Part shown: one piece after another, positions 12,030-60,559 of the stretch
How positions within the stretch are numbered: the first letter of the stretch is position 1
How the letters are laid out: the number at the start of each line of letters is the position of its first letter
DNA from: Opisthorchis felineus
Lineage: Eukaryota; Platyhelminthes; Trematoda; Opisthorchiida; Opisthorchiidae
NCBI GenBank assembly: GCA_004794785.1
Contig: SJOL01009693.1
Location: 240,760 to 304,759 of the forward strand
Direction: 5' to 3'
Length of the DNA: 64,000 nt
Position numbers and translations under genes: made by a program
Notes under the pieces: generated by a model
The model's input: the letters and a program-made list of their open reading frames with translations, nothing else
Databases searched by the model: none
Told to the model about the DNA's origin: nothing

Positions 12030-14565
12030 CTGGAGTGTAACAACCCAGCTACCATCAAGATGCCATGGCAGTATTCGAGCAACTTCCCAGTGCAGTGGCT
12101 ATTGGAGATAAAAAAAAGAAGACCTAAACACTTTCTGGTAGATGAATAATGCCGAGTGTATCCAACGCGAGTCCAACAGGTTAATATCACAATCAGCGAG
12201 ATAAACGATATCACACATGGGAAAGTCACTTACATAAAATTTCTTCAGTCAGCTTCCGTAAACCTTTCGAATCGCTATCAATCGCTGCAATGCTGGTTTT
12301 TGAGCAGGCTTTCCTAAGCAGTAGCAATTGTCATTGGAAGTAACGGTTATGTCGGAAGCTGCATCCAACCGATAAGTCAAACTGCACTGAAATTGCTATT
12401 GGCTAAGTGGTTACCAACCTGTGGATCGTGTTTGTCATACTTGAAATTATTTACTTAGAAAAAGGACCAACAGCTGCAGCGCCTGATAAGGTCGACCGAA
12501 AATTGGCTTGGAAACCGCAGTGAAAAAACGCCCCACGATGAACGGTTTTTTCGGGCCTGTGTGCTACACTGTGACGTCAATTTCTATCTCAAAATTCAGT
12601 GAAAACATAGCTTCTACTGTTCATTCAAAGTTAGTTGTGTGAAGAAGCAAGACGCTTTTGTGATGGAGATTTCAGGATAGCCACGCAAGCTGATACTCAG
12701 TTTTTATACAGGAATCCTTTCTTGGCTTAACTTGTCCGCGAAAAGGAGATACAAGACAGACGATTCCAGGACAATCTCCAGTTGTTTTTAGTGGCACGCT
12801 GAATGTAGCAAATAATAGTCGGCGCTTTGACAATTGCAGAGCTAAGTGGACCGATAAATGTGATTCACGAATAGACGATAAAATAATGCTTATTTCATCA
12901 TTCTCAATCAGTATGGACAGCATCACAACGGACGTAGATAAGAGCGCTGAGCTGCCGTGCGTCAGATGGGGTGAGAGAGGATGTGAGGGGTACTAATGTA
13001 GCAAGATTACGTGCCAGATTAAAAACGACTAGGTCTTCTTTATCCATCTTGCTCCATGCAGCTGATCTTATCAAGGGACTGTGTGGTAGCCAGAATTTCG
13101 CCAGAGTTCCAAAGCTCAGACAGTAAGGAGACTAGGATACTCACTTAAAGAGTTAGGCTAAAATGTCCAATCACACAAGACACTAGTCGTCGGTATCAGG
13201 TTACCAGATTTGGTCACATCTCATGGAATACGCCCCGTCCAAATGGAGAAGTCGGGCTGGCTAAAGACAGTGGTTCCCAAACTGGGGTCGGATGGACTTT
13301 AGATCCTAAGCTACCTAGGCCATTTTTATCGACGATAATAAATCGCTGGATCAGTGGAATGCTCTTTTGACAAGAGATGGCCTCATTCATCCGGTACCTC
13401 AGTCCTGACGTCCAACCTGGCCAACTTTCAAGGGTTTCCCACAACTTGTATCTACATATTCGAGTGACAATGGACTTTTGACAACAGTAACCTTCAAAAC
13501 AATACCATAAAGTCAAATTAACGCTAAAAACCAACTGAGGTTTATGTCAACAAAATCTTAGCCACAAATACTACACCCACCCGACATTCCAGATCGGGGT
13601 ATGATCAGTACATTTAAGTTGATTTAGTGCGAATCAGGTATAGAGTTGATTTCAGTCACGGGACAGGACGACAAAGAATTGACGGATTCAATAGAAAGTG
13701 ATTTCCTAGTTCAGTCATGCAGCTTTAGTGATGCGACATCAGTAGATAATGTAAACCCAATTACTCATATCACACCAGAAACCATGCCCCAATGTGCTAC
13801 CTATCATCAGTTTGCTGAACTGATGACGTCTGTAAGATAACAGTCCACAGAACCCAAGGACAAGACAATGGTCCAGTTCAAAAGATGTAGTTCGCACATC
13901 TGTTCTACAGGCCACCGTTCCTGAAACGTAAGTTGTCGGTTTACCCAGTCACTCAGCGTTGTCCGGGCATTAAACTGCTGGTGTGCTCGCTTCGTTTGAC
14001 CACCAGCTTCGAGTTTCTTCGGTGCCAGCAGTTGTAGATGAATGGAATGAATGAATGGAACGTGAAGATACAATGGCTTATAGTAGAAATTCATTATATG
14101 CGTCACAATTGTTGAACATCAATTTTAGCACTCAACATTAAGTTTAATTTTTGTCTCCTCTTCTTAAATCATTTTAAAAATCACGCCCAAAGTAAGGGCA
14201 AATCTGTTTTCACCATATCCTACAACTTATTCAAGATGTGAAAATGGTGATCAATTGAGAAAGGACGGTAAGAAATGGGAAAACAGCGGGCTGGTTTTAC
14301 TCTACATTTTGAGCCGTGTTGTGTCAGTGAAGCAGACCAGACAGAACACTTGTGCATTGAAGTCTGTCTAAGTAGGCTGATGAATCAACAGGTGACCAAG
14401 TAGACAGACTCATTCCCGAACGGTAAACGATAGTATTCAACCCGTTCGGTAATATTTGGCTGCTTCAGGGATAGGGACAATGTCGGTTCGCGTTGTATTA
14501 CTAAATTGAGAGGATATAAGACAACAAAGACAAGCTTAAAAGCCCAATAATAATAAAGATAATCG
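12030..14565. other. No gene recognised
   Basis: Short open frames only. I see no motif, RNA gene or shared repeat. Confidence 0.55.
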
Positions 14566-14566
14566 T

Positions 14567-14735
14567 TCAGCTGTAACAACCTTTCGGTGTCTTGCTACCA
14601 CGCTACCCTTAGGAAGCGCGACGGCTGTGACACTGCCAGGTCACCCAAGCAGCAATCGAGATGCCTGCGTTGGGTCCGAGCTACAGACCTTTCAGTCATT
14701 AAGTTCGCACCTGAACCAGTGAGCTACCTCGATCT
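14567..14735 (-). mobile_element. tRNA-derived SINE, copy 3
   Basis: Same family, more diverged. On the minus strand the AGCTCACTGGTTCAGG head is recognisable, and it ends next to an (ATTATT)-type tail at 14549-14563. Confidence 0.8.
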
Positions 14736-14739
14736 TCGA

Positions 14740-15635
14740 ATAACCTCATGGCATTTTCCGCGATTCTCGCTGGAAACTCCAACACTCCCTGTTTTTCTAT
14801 CCGGGAGTTCACTTTCTGCCGGTTTCCATGTTCCGTGAAATTTAGCCCTCTACAAAAATCGCGGACCACTGGAAGTGACTATTTCTAATGGATGGATCCC
14901 TGTGTAAACTTGCAGAGACATCATCAAGTACACCACTGAAGTGTCACTTGCAGCAGAGTTACTGTTGAGTCTGTCTGGTCTTCGATGGCTGTAATAGACG
15001 ACGAACGAACTCACAAGAGCCCTGGAACTAATAAACCACAATCAGAGCAAACCGGAATATTTGATAGGCAAACTCGTTACCTTCCAAATACTTAGTGACA
15101 ATTGCTCAACTAAACGAAAATGCGCGCAACGAATCGCAATTTGCGGACGAAAAATGAACTTACTTGTATTTCAGTTTGTTCGAACCACAACCTGTTAGAA
15201 ACCTGTAACCATAGCCATATCCATAAACCTTCTAACCCTGAGGGCTAGCTGTGATAAGTTTAAAAAAAACAACTTGGGCGAATGGATTTGTTTGCCTCAG
15301 GCACATTTCATATAATTTTGCGTGGCCTTGCTCAAAAGTAGAACACCCACAACACAAAGAAGTGTTTTCCAATAGTCGATCTGCAAAACCGCTACGAAAA
15401 ACAAGCTCAAATCACATTGCACTAGAGGTTCCACGTGAGGCGAAAAGCACCAGGCCACACAAAACAGTGAAATACGAAATGATGATATCGAGGATTTGGA
15501 AGCATTTCCAATATAGGGAAAAGTCAGTCACAGGATTATGAAATACGCTAGTTGGATGAAACAGTGATAACTGATACAAGGATAATTATGAAATTGACAG
15601 CTTTGCTAACAAATCTTCGATAGAAAAAAGATCTA
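14740..15635. other. No gene recognised
   Basis: Downstream flank of PKC beyond its polyadenylation signal. A 96-codon plus-strand frame at 15251 has no known motif. Confidence 0.55.
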
Positions 15636-15640
15636 AGTTT

Positions 15641-15646
15641 TTTATT
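15641..15646 (-). terminator. Polyadenylation signal of the PKC gene
   Basis: A canonical AATAAA on the minus strand, 132 nt past the PKC stop codon. It implies a short 3' UTR of about 150 nt. Confidence 0.7.
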
Positions 15647-15777
15647 GCACAGCACAGGCGTTTTAAGATAAACGCACAGAAAATGCCCAGAAGACGCACT
15701 GATACCCGGATGCATTTGCAGTAATACAATGAACTGCAATCCTAGAATGCTGCTGAGGGCCTTGGGACCAGACCTTC

Positions 15778-51743
<35,966 letters not shown>

Positions 51744-51933
51744 CACTCCCAACACGCGCACAAACTAACCGAACCCGGGCAACTTAAACCCGGCGGCACA
51801 CCCGAAAGAAAAATTCGGAGTAACGGCAGTTAGACTTCGGTCACTGTAATTCCAGCTGGTGTATTAAAAGAAATTAAGGTCATTAGAGAAATCCACTCAT
51901 TTGCAAACAAATTCGGTTTTGCGAGAGACTCAC

Positions 51934-52073
51934 CTGGAACCCAGCTGAATCCCTCGTTTGTGATGTTTCCAGGCAACTGAATGTGCTGCACCAGGCCGCC
52001 TCATGTTTCAGCCTGATGCGGCACATTCAGTTGCCTGGAAACAACACAAACGAGAGATTCAGCTGTGTTCCAG
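51934..52073. repeat. Inverted repeat with 63-bp arms, 191 bp upstream of the PKC start codon
   Basis: The left arm (51934-51996) and the reverse complement of the right arm (52011-52073) agree at 58 of 63 positions, with a 14-bp spacer. Both arms open CTGGAAC and end CAGGC. It lies in the probable promoter or 5' UTR of PKC. It may be a fold-back element or a hairpin-forming transcript region. Confidence 0.9.
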
Positions 52074-52139
52074 CTGGGGGGAGGGTGAAAAAGCCTCCTG
52101 CGTCGGGGTGAAGCCTTTTTCAGGCATTTGCCTCACCCC

Positions 52140-55100
52140 CAAGAAAATATTTTGCCCCCGTGACACTGGCTGCAAGTTTTTCTGTGTGTTACCTCAAAGA
52201 GAACTGCTTTCGGAGGTTAAATAATATCAGGTAGTTAATGACGGAGTGAAGTTAACATGAAAAGGACAAAGATCAGCTAGCACTGTCTAGGTTTACATGG
52301 TCATCTCTGACCACAGGACAGGTGAAGAGGCAGCCGACAGTAAAACCCAGACAATAGATCGACTGATTTCTGGGTACGATTCCCGCTAGATAAACGGCTC
52401 AGCTATTTAAGGCAGGAATACAACGTGAGCTCTACTCTCTTCGAGACATTTGGGATATACGTTCAAGCGCAGTTCAGTTTAGATCTTCCTAATGAGAATT
52501 AACAGGGGTAAGTCATGATATTATTAACCTTTTTTACTAGCTCGGTAAGTTTTAATGTCGCAGTTTCTTAGGGATATCGTGCGAACAATTTTTACGGAGG
52601 AAATAAGCCAAGGAGGGTTCGCAGCTGTGTTGTGCATCTGTGTAGAGAAAGTATTCGCCTCAGTTCCCGGAAACCAGCATCAAGGAATGTGTCAGTAAAA
52701 GTTATAGGGAGCGGGACTCGTAGGAACATTTGGGTTGCAGCCGACCGCGATGCAGGAAACGGCACAATCACCACTTCTCTGGAAGCGTGGGCCGACCAGA
52801 TGTAACCAGAGGACCCTCATTTGAGAGAACCTGGTCTAGGATATCAGAGTCACGAGTGAGGTCACACGCAACCCAAGATCGACCCTCTGTACTACGTTGG
52901 ACGAGCGAAGAAGTGAAGCGTTTAGGGCCCTTAGTAGTTGATTGTGAGGCGGTAACTCAGCACCGATTTAGACGGATATGAAAGGCGTGAACAAAGAAGA
53001 GGTTAAGGGGATCGACCAGAACGAGGCAGAGGAGGGTGCTTGTGGCAGATAGTTGCAGAATACTAGTGCATGACGATGGTCTGTCCTTTGATATCTGCAA
53101 GGCTTTGCATGGCCCTCCTGGGGTAAAACCTTTGAGGATAGTTGCACTAGGTTCCGATTTGGAACGGGTGGCACAAACTCCACCTTTTGGAACGCGTCCT
53201 ATCAGAGCAGCAGATTTTGTAACCAAATCGTGAAATATCCGCGGCGGGAAGGTCAGCCGGGGGCGTTGTTTCAGTCACGCAAGTCAGACCTGGTGGCGCA
53301 ATGGCGCTGATCGTTCAGAAATTCTGGACTTTGGGTGTTATCGCGTGGACACTGAAAATCGTTATCCATAGATTCAAGGGCAAGTCACTTTTGCTTAGAA
53401 ACTGGTAATCTCGCTTACCAGAGGAATTCGGTTAGGAGAGTTGGGGGCACAGATCATAGAGCTAATGGAGTGTGCTCCTAATCGATCGAGGTGCCCTAAA
53501 CACTGGGAAGTGAATGCATCAGAAGCGTCTGGAAAGTGTGTTTGAACCTACAGCTGGACGAACAGTATAAGGCTTAGCATAGTCTTTGGGAGGACGGCGA
53601 GTAAGTGAAGGGCGAGTAGTCGGCTGGGCAGTCGTCCTCAGTACCAGAGGATGCAGAATGTAAATACCTGATGCAGCAAGAGGTGGCGGATGCGCGGGAG
53701 GGTGGTCGCTATAAACATCGAGCAGGTAGGAATTTTGCGTGTGGGTAGGAAGGTGAAGGTCGATGGGGACCAAAGCTAACTGTCGGTCGATGCGGGTACG
53801 GGTTTTTGGCATGCATGTTGTAGGCGTGGTTAGTGCACTTCTGGAAAGGTCGGGACAAGGCTCAGTATCTAACGGATATATCAACAAGCCGAGTTGTTTC
53901 ATCGAGGACTTACACGTAAGAGCCTATCCATGAACTAGCCTACAACGGTGGGATGGGGATACAGTGACTGCCATACCCAGTTTGGTGACTGGCCCGTGGT
54001 TCATTATGCCTCCGCTGGTTCCTGATCCAGCAGTTACCTGAGCACCCAGGACAGTCCCTGTCCTCTGAAACTGTCCACAAACTCTAATTTTCTGGCTACC
54101 CTGGCAAGGTGTTGGCCCTTTATTCTCATAAATTATTTAATTCTTCCCATGACCATCTGGTTCTGTGCAACTGCAACACTGCTTGCCTCAGCAACCCTGA
54201 ACGAATACTGTTAACGCTCCCCAGAAACAGTTTATTTTACAATTTAGCCCACACTCTTGTGGTGGACACCGTTTTTCTTCTCTACTCTGCCCATGCACAG
54301 TACGTCATCTTCACTTTATTCACCGTGGTCTGGGCTATTGCCACAAATGCTCAAGAATATCTCATCTTTGCAACGGCTACCAGTTTTAGTTTAAAACTGT
54401 CGAGTCCTATTGGTGGTATGCCCCATAATGTTGCTATCGCCCTTCAAAAATCCAGTTTCAGTCAGTCTAAACTTCCCATCCTACTCTCTATTTTACCTGT
54501 GTTGTACCGTGCCGACGTTCATATGTGTGCTGTATTCAGATCGCACGTACTTGATCGTGACGATCCTCATCTGACACCGTTCGTGTCGGACCAAACATAT
54601 TTTTATGCGTCTGTCACACTTTGATGCATTTCCAAATGTCTCAAACCGGCATTTTTGTGCTGTTTTTCGGCCTTACTACCACCCTTATGCCTAATAGTGT
54701 CCTGCAAATCAGCCGTTAATAAAAGTTGCTATCAGCATCATTATTAATGTAGTACAGTGTAGGGGTTTGGTGGAGGGGCAGGCCTGATCCTTAGACATAC
54801 ACCCCAAATTTTTCCTAAACTATAGTTCGAAAGAAGGAAACTTTAACGAAAATTTTTTTAGAATTCAGCGGTATTTATCCGGACCCTTAAATCCTCCATT
54901 TGTGGTGGCAGTTTGTTGGAAGTTGTTTAAAAGTACTGAAGGTCCACTATGGGAGCGGGATTCATATTTCCAATGTTTTTCATGGCTCAGTGTGATGTTT
55001 CCGTGAAGACAGTTGAAAATTCTGTGCAACATTCGGTTTCTTCATGTGATTTCGCCTTTATTGGATTTGTAAAAGTTTTAAAGGGGTACACAAACAATGG

Positions 55101-57400
55101 TTACGTTATCTTTGCCTGCGGGAACTGAAAATGGAGCAGCCATTAGCGAACTATGTAAGAAGTTTCCTAAAGTTGCAGCAGGCTCCCCACCAAACAAAGC
55201 CAAGGTATTCGTCGCAGCTAATAAGTCTGGTGGATTTTTATTGTTGTCATCACACGCTGTATTGGATGCACGGCAAGGCTTTATCTTGATAGCACCGTGG
55301 AAATATTTAGTGGGTTTGCAGGTAGCACGAGAAGACAGTATGATATGGTGGTCAGTACTTTGTAGTTCTGGCACAAATTCAGAGGATTGGGGCGGTCTTG
55401 CGGGTGCAGGTTACACGGTTAACCGGGGAATAGTATAGATACGGTGAACTACGGACAAGCCATCAGGTTAGGTATGGCAGTCGCAGTACCATCATCGCGA
55501 AGTCGTACTTGGGTCTGTGGACAGCCCCGTACGTGAGTCAGTTGGGATTATCAGGGTAGTTGATAATGTTATGAGAATCGTGACAGATTCGGACCAGCAT
55601 GGATCAAGGACATTCTAGGGTCCACTGAGCGCGCAGGGTGGTTCAATACTGCCATTCAGATGAGGTAATAAGACAGCCTTATCTAGATAGAGGAAGTCAT
55701 AGTGTCAAAAAAGTTCTGCTAGGAGGCCCTAAGGTATAAGTTAGACTGTGGCCCGAAATAGTAGGCAGCTACGAGTGGTCACGATTTGTGATTACCACAG
55801 TGAGGCGACACTGCCGGGTCCAAAAACGCTGATTGACATTCAGGTGGAGATAGTAAAAGATGACGAAACGCAGTCGATGCAAACGGATGTGGTCATATGT
55901 TAATGTGGGAGACGTGCATTAGCTGGGTGGCGCATCACCAAAGTCACAACTAGTTTTATAATTGACCATGAAGCTGGGCAGGAAGGGCAGCGGTGTGAAG
56001 GCTTCCAAAACCGTGGTTGAAGCGTACGTATCTTCCTAGTTAGCTGGTGGTAAAGGTCATGGTTAGCTAGCAAGCATTTAGTGAGAGATGGCTGAGGCAA
56101 GGAAGAGGGTTAGATTCCCATCAAAGACGGCTTTTGGAACGGTTCAGCGAGGCTTATTCAGCACGTGGGTTGGGGGCTGCAGAGGAGTTCAAGTTAACAG
56201 TTAGGGGCCACGGTGACCACTAATATAACGACTGGGGGATGGCCATCTGATAGTATGTGCTGCGCGAAAAAAAGTGCTAACTAATCCTGGAAGTCGGGCG
56301 AGTCTAGAGGTGTTAGTGGCTTAAACCATACAGGGATTGAAGATCGGAGAAAAACGTAAGGAACGTGGTCATGCTGCACGTTTGAGCGACCAGGTAGCCT
56401 CTGTACGGCGCAGCTACAACCCATGGAGTAGAGTATAGTCTTTGCGAAACGAACTGTGTCGGAGGCGTCGAGTTTGTGAGTTTGTGTTACCTTACACGTG
56501 AGACGGCATTTTTACTAGGCAACAATTTGTTTTGGATTCATTATAAGATTTCCTGGGATGCATGCTGCAACTGGGGCGAGATTACGCCGGCAGTACAGAC
56601 GTGCGACAAAGGCCGCTTTTTTCAATTTCCTGTGCTGAAATTATTGGTAGTTTCGATGGCGAGCCAACTGTTCTACTCAGGAAATTGGTAAAATCGCCCG
56701 CGGTGCCTTTTGGCACCATGGGAGGTTGTGGAAAGAAGTGGTGGTATATGAAATAGAGTTGACTGGGCGTGTGGTCAGCGTCGGTCAAAGCGCACTTAAC
56801 ACCTTGTATAGAGCAGGGTACGGAGGCAGAAGAAGGTCTGAACCCACAGCAGAATGTGAGGTATAGGTCTGAGCACAGAGAAAGGAAAGTCTGTGGGAGG
56901 AGGGCATGCAGTTGAGGGGAGAATTGTCAACTGTGTAGTCCAGCATCGTCGGGGCCAAAGGGTGCGGAAGTGGAGGACATGGCACAGTAAAAGTTGGTAG
57001 ACGTTTATTGATGGGTATTAGACGGAAACCATAAACTGGCGGAAGAAGTGTTAATTGGCAGGCAAGGCGCAAGGAGTCCCTAGTTGGTGAGACTGCTACT
57101 GCGGTTGAGTAAAGAAGGGTTACAAGTCATGAGTAGGAAGACGGATCTGCTGTTTCTGATAAGCCAAAAGGTATAAGTGTCGGGAAGCAGAAATGGAGTG
57201 AAGTTAGGTTTTTGTGCCTTAGATGGGCATATTTGGCACCAAGCACCCGCTCACCAACTGAAATCTTCGCTACAAGTACATTAAAGGATACAAGCTTGAA
57301 TAATCCTGAAGTCCTCGAATTCTAAGAAGCAAATCTATACCACCTGATCCTACAACTGCCTTGTATACACCCCTCTTAACTTCAACTTCGCTGGGTCCAA
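52140..57400. other. Unassigned region
   Basis: No protein, RNA or repeat family that I recognise. Much of the plus strand is G-rich, but 54.1-54.7 kb is C/T-rich and holds a 171-codon plus-strand frame (54109-54624). A 113-codon frame (55097-55438) and proline-rich minus-strand frames at 53519-53902 and 56785-57072 are the other long ones. None has a motif I can name. Confidence 0.5.
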
Positions 57401-57406
57401 GATCAG

Positions 57407-57622
57407 TGCACACATGGATCCTTTATTACCGACAGTGGGTCTAATGGAGCATTAGGTAAGTTTGCGTATATTACAGTAAGATGACCGAATAATTTTACCA
57501 AAGACAAACGAGGATAAAACGAATATACATTTTTTATTTCAGGTTCATCATCGAGTGTAACTGGTTTACGGAAAACGAAACAGAGTGATGACACATTATG
57601 GTTGTACCAGTCCATTCAGTAA
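57407..57622 (+). CDS. Candidate terminal exons of an unidentified plus-strand gene
   Basis: A donor AG|GTAAGT (exon end 57455) and an acceptor ATTTTTTATTTCAG|G (exon start 57543) bound an 87-bp intron. Joining them keeps one frame open from about 57407 through FITDSGSNGALG and SSSVTGLRKTKQSDDTLWLY to a TAA at 57620. The splice sites are very good, but the protein matches nothing I know and no upstream exon is identified. It could be chance. Confidence 0.25.
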
Positions 57623-57629
57623 ATTAAAG

Positions 57630-58600
57630 CATTTCGCCAGTGCTGCTTTTTTAATTTCCAAGCGCGGGCATGGAACAACAATGCATACGGTTGAAAGACC
57701 GTAGGTGAAGCCTCGTAACAAACGGTACGCATGAGTAGGGCCCTAATATTTACCACAAGTAGCTAAGCTAAAACGCGTACAGATATGAGCGTGGAGGGCC
57801 GCCGTTGGCCTTTGGATTCGGTTATCACGCGTAGTTGAGGCTCAAAATCAGAGAATTTCGTAGGTCTTGGGCTAGCGGTTACGACGAGTGGTCGGGGTAA
57901 GCGACAACGGGTAGGGTTGTCATGATGAAAGACAATGGTTGGTATTATTCCCCGGTAATGCCATTGTACTTTATGATGTAATCCGGCTCAGTAACGTCAT
58001 ACTTTCCACTAAGAAAAAATATCTCGTAGGGATGTTGGTAACTCCGTGCAATTATCTAAAATCGCTGCACAATCCCCTGCGTATTTGCGCATATTTAGAA
58101 CGGGGATCATCTACAGAGAGGCATCCCCACATCAGTACTGCACAATGTGGCAAATTGTCTTCGAGTATTACAGTGCACGAAAGGCAAGCTTCCCAAGAAT
58201 CCACTGTGTTGAAGAGCGGTAAACAAAATGATCTGATTTGTTACATCTGACGAGAATACCGCATTCAGATGTTATTCAGCTAACCACATGGGCGTAATTT
58301 ACGTTGGATATAGTGTAGGCCTTAACTGCCATTTGAAGACCGCCGGGGAAACTTAAAATCTGCTAACAGTTTATTTCGTGCTTGATCTCGTAAACCGGTA
58401 ATCGCATGCGAATCGGCGGTAGTCGGCGACCTTGAAAGTGTGCTCACTTAAACAAAACTCTATGAGCAACGTCACACCGGAACGTGCAACCGTATGAGAT
58501 TAATTCCATGTAAAACTCCCAACTTCAAAACTTCACAGTTTTGGAGAATTAATTTCGGTTTACTTGTGGTGAGAGGCAGGGGAACGGATGACACTTGCCC
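57630..58600. other. No gene recognised
   Basis: A 103-codon plus-strand frame at 57939-58250 has no recognisable motif, and nothing else is visible before the gypsy element. Confidence 0.55.
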
Positions 58601-58635
58601 TGCAGGTGCCTTTTTCATCAAAACATTTGTGGGTC

Positions 58636-58703
58636 TATCAGAAAGGTCAGATTCCTGAAAGCAACCCCAGAACGCCCGAAACTTACAGCGGCCCTTAAAC
58701 TCC
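58636..58703 (+). repeat. Left copy of the 68-bp repeat flanking the gypsy pol
   Basis: It matches 61651-61718 with about eight differences. Similarity stops sharply after position 58703. Confidence 0.75.
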
Positions 58704-58999
58704 GGTGGTAAGCTTCAACTACTTGGTGAACTCGCTTATGAGATGAAGATAGCAGTCTAACGTGATTGTGGCATTGTCTATCCTGCTGCTTGTGAGCTTC
58801 ATCTTCTGGGTGGAGACCGGATCGATCGCTTGCATCTCTCAACATTGGCGATCGACAACCTATGCATATCAAAGCCAACCCAAATCTTGAGTGACTGGGG
58901 CGAGTAACCCAGTCGACGCCACGATTCTAAGACTACAACAGAAATACGATGGCAAAGGTCTTGGATGCTGCCCGAAAGCAAAAACAGTGCTTCATCTGC

Positions 59000-59600
59000 T
59001 CCCGGACTTCCAGCTAGTTTTGAGACCCAAAAAGCCAGTGTCACGCGGTTTTACCAATCCTCGATGCCGAACTCAAACCCCTCGAAGATGCCAAAGCCCT
59101 AAAACCGGTGGTTTACTCCTCATGGGCTGCACCAATCGTGGTTGTCAAAAAACCAAAGGGTGCCATACATACCTGTGCCGACTTTTCTACAGGTCTGAAT
59201 GATGTCTTGGACACTAGTCACTATACATTGCCGTAACCTGACGGTATTTTTGTCAGGATGAACGGCTGCACGTATTTCGCAATGTTTGATCTTTCAGAAG
59301 CCTACTTGCAAGTTAAAGTTGCAGAGGAATCCAGACATCTTCTGACGATTAATACGTACCGTGCCTATTCCAGCACACTCGATTGCCATTCGGAGTGAAA
59401 ACTGCGCCAGCCAACTTTCAGCAGATTATGGACATGATGCTGTGTGATCTGGCCGAAGTTGCCGCATTACCTTGACGACATCATCGTCTTCGGGCCACTA
59501 AAGATGACATACTGTCCCGGTTTGACGCTGTCCTCCAGCGGATAAATGACTATGGGTTCCAGTTAATGAGGAGAAATGTGACTTCTTCCAGAGTTCTGTG
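59000..59600 (+). pseudogene. Gypsy reverse transcriptase, frameshifted
   Basis: Frames in order: SWAAPIVVVKKPKG, then CADFSTGLNDVLD, CTYFAMFDLSEAYLQVKV, and the catalytic box YLDDIIVFG (59468-59494), which is intact. Stops and frameshifts separate the blocks, so no polymerase can be made from this copy. Confidence 0.85.
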
Positions 59601-60440
59601 AAGTACTTTGGTTTTATAATCGTCAAGAATGGCCGTCGACCCGACCCGTCCAATGTCGACACAATTGTGAGAATGCCCCCACCATCGAATGTTGCTAATC
59701 TCAAGTCTCTTTTGGGGTTGATTAGCTACTTCAGCGCCTTCCTGCCAATTATGCATCGTTTGCTCGAACACTTCAACCAACGTTTGACCAAAGGATGTCG
59801 GTGGGAGTGGTCACGCGACTGTCAGCTTGCATTCGAAGAAGTGAAGAGGCTGTTGCTGTCTGAGTTTCTACTCACGCACTTCAGCCACCGACCGCCCATC
59901 GTCCTCACAACTGACGCATCAAACAGTGGAGTTTGTGCAGTCATTGCTCACACATTCCCTGATGGCACGCAAAAGGCGATCTCTCATGCCGCAAGGTCGC
60001 CGGCTCCAGCTGAACGGAATTACGGTCAGATTGAGAAAGAAGCGTTAGCCATCATTTTTGGGGTGAAAAAGTTCCGCGAAATGCTTTACGGCCAACACTT
60101 CACGCTTGTGACGGATCACAAATCACTGTTTGCTATATTCGGTTCCAAGAAAGACATCCCGGTCTACACAGCCAACCGTCTACAACGATGGGGCACGCTT
60201 CTGCTCGGCTGCAACTTCACCATAAGGTATGCCTCAACCGAGAAAATTGGGCAAGCCGATGCGCTAACACGCTTAATTGCCTCCCAAGAGTTGGAACCAG
60301 AGGACATCGTCATAGAAACCGTTGCCGTTGAACCGGAAGTCCGCGCGGTGGTGTTGGAGACCGTGAACCATCTACCCGTGACTTTTGACGCGGTCCACGA
60401 TGCCATCAAAAATGACAGCATATTACAAAAGGCAATGTAG
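59598..60440 (+). CDS. Gypsy RT thumb and RNase H, open frame
   Basis: A 280-codon open frame. It starts YFGFIIVKNGRRPDPSNV (the RT connection), then LLGLISYFSAFLP, and an RNase H with all four acidic residues in place: Asp in LTTDASNSGVCAV, Glu in QIEKEALAI, Asp in LVTDHKSLFAIF and Asp in GQADALTRL. It is the only part of pol that is still open; no start codon context is implied, since it would be made as part of a polyprotein. Confidence 0.85.
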   Translation: MKYFGFIIVKNGRRPDPSNVDTIVRMPPPSNVANLKSLLGLISYFSAFLPIMHRLLEHFNQRLTKGCRWEWSRDCQLAFEEVKRLLLSEFLLTHFSHRPPIVLTTDASNSGVCAVIAHTFPDGTQKAISHAARSPAPAERNYGQIEKEALAIIFGVKKFREMLYGQHFTLVTDHKSLFAIFGSKKDIPVYTANRLQRWGTLLLGCNFTIRYASTEKIGQADALTRLIASQELEPEDIVIETVAVEPEVRAVVLETVNHLPVTFDAVHDAIKNDSILQKAM

Positions 60441-60559
60441 TGCCGCCGATCCAGCTGGCCAACAACCTGTCCATCAAGGGAACCCCGGAAAACTTTTCAA
60501 CGTTGGAGTTCATTATCTGTTTTAAGTGGCTGACTCCTCTTTGGTAACCGAATTGTCAT

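Noticed and set aside
52957..53233. Overlapping open frames on both strands with plausible codon use
   Set aside because: No motif in either direction and no way to choose a strand; left inside the unassigned region.
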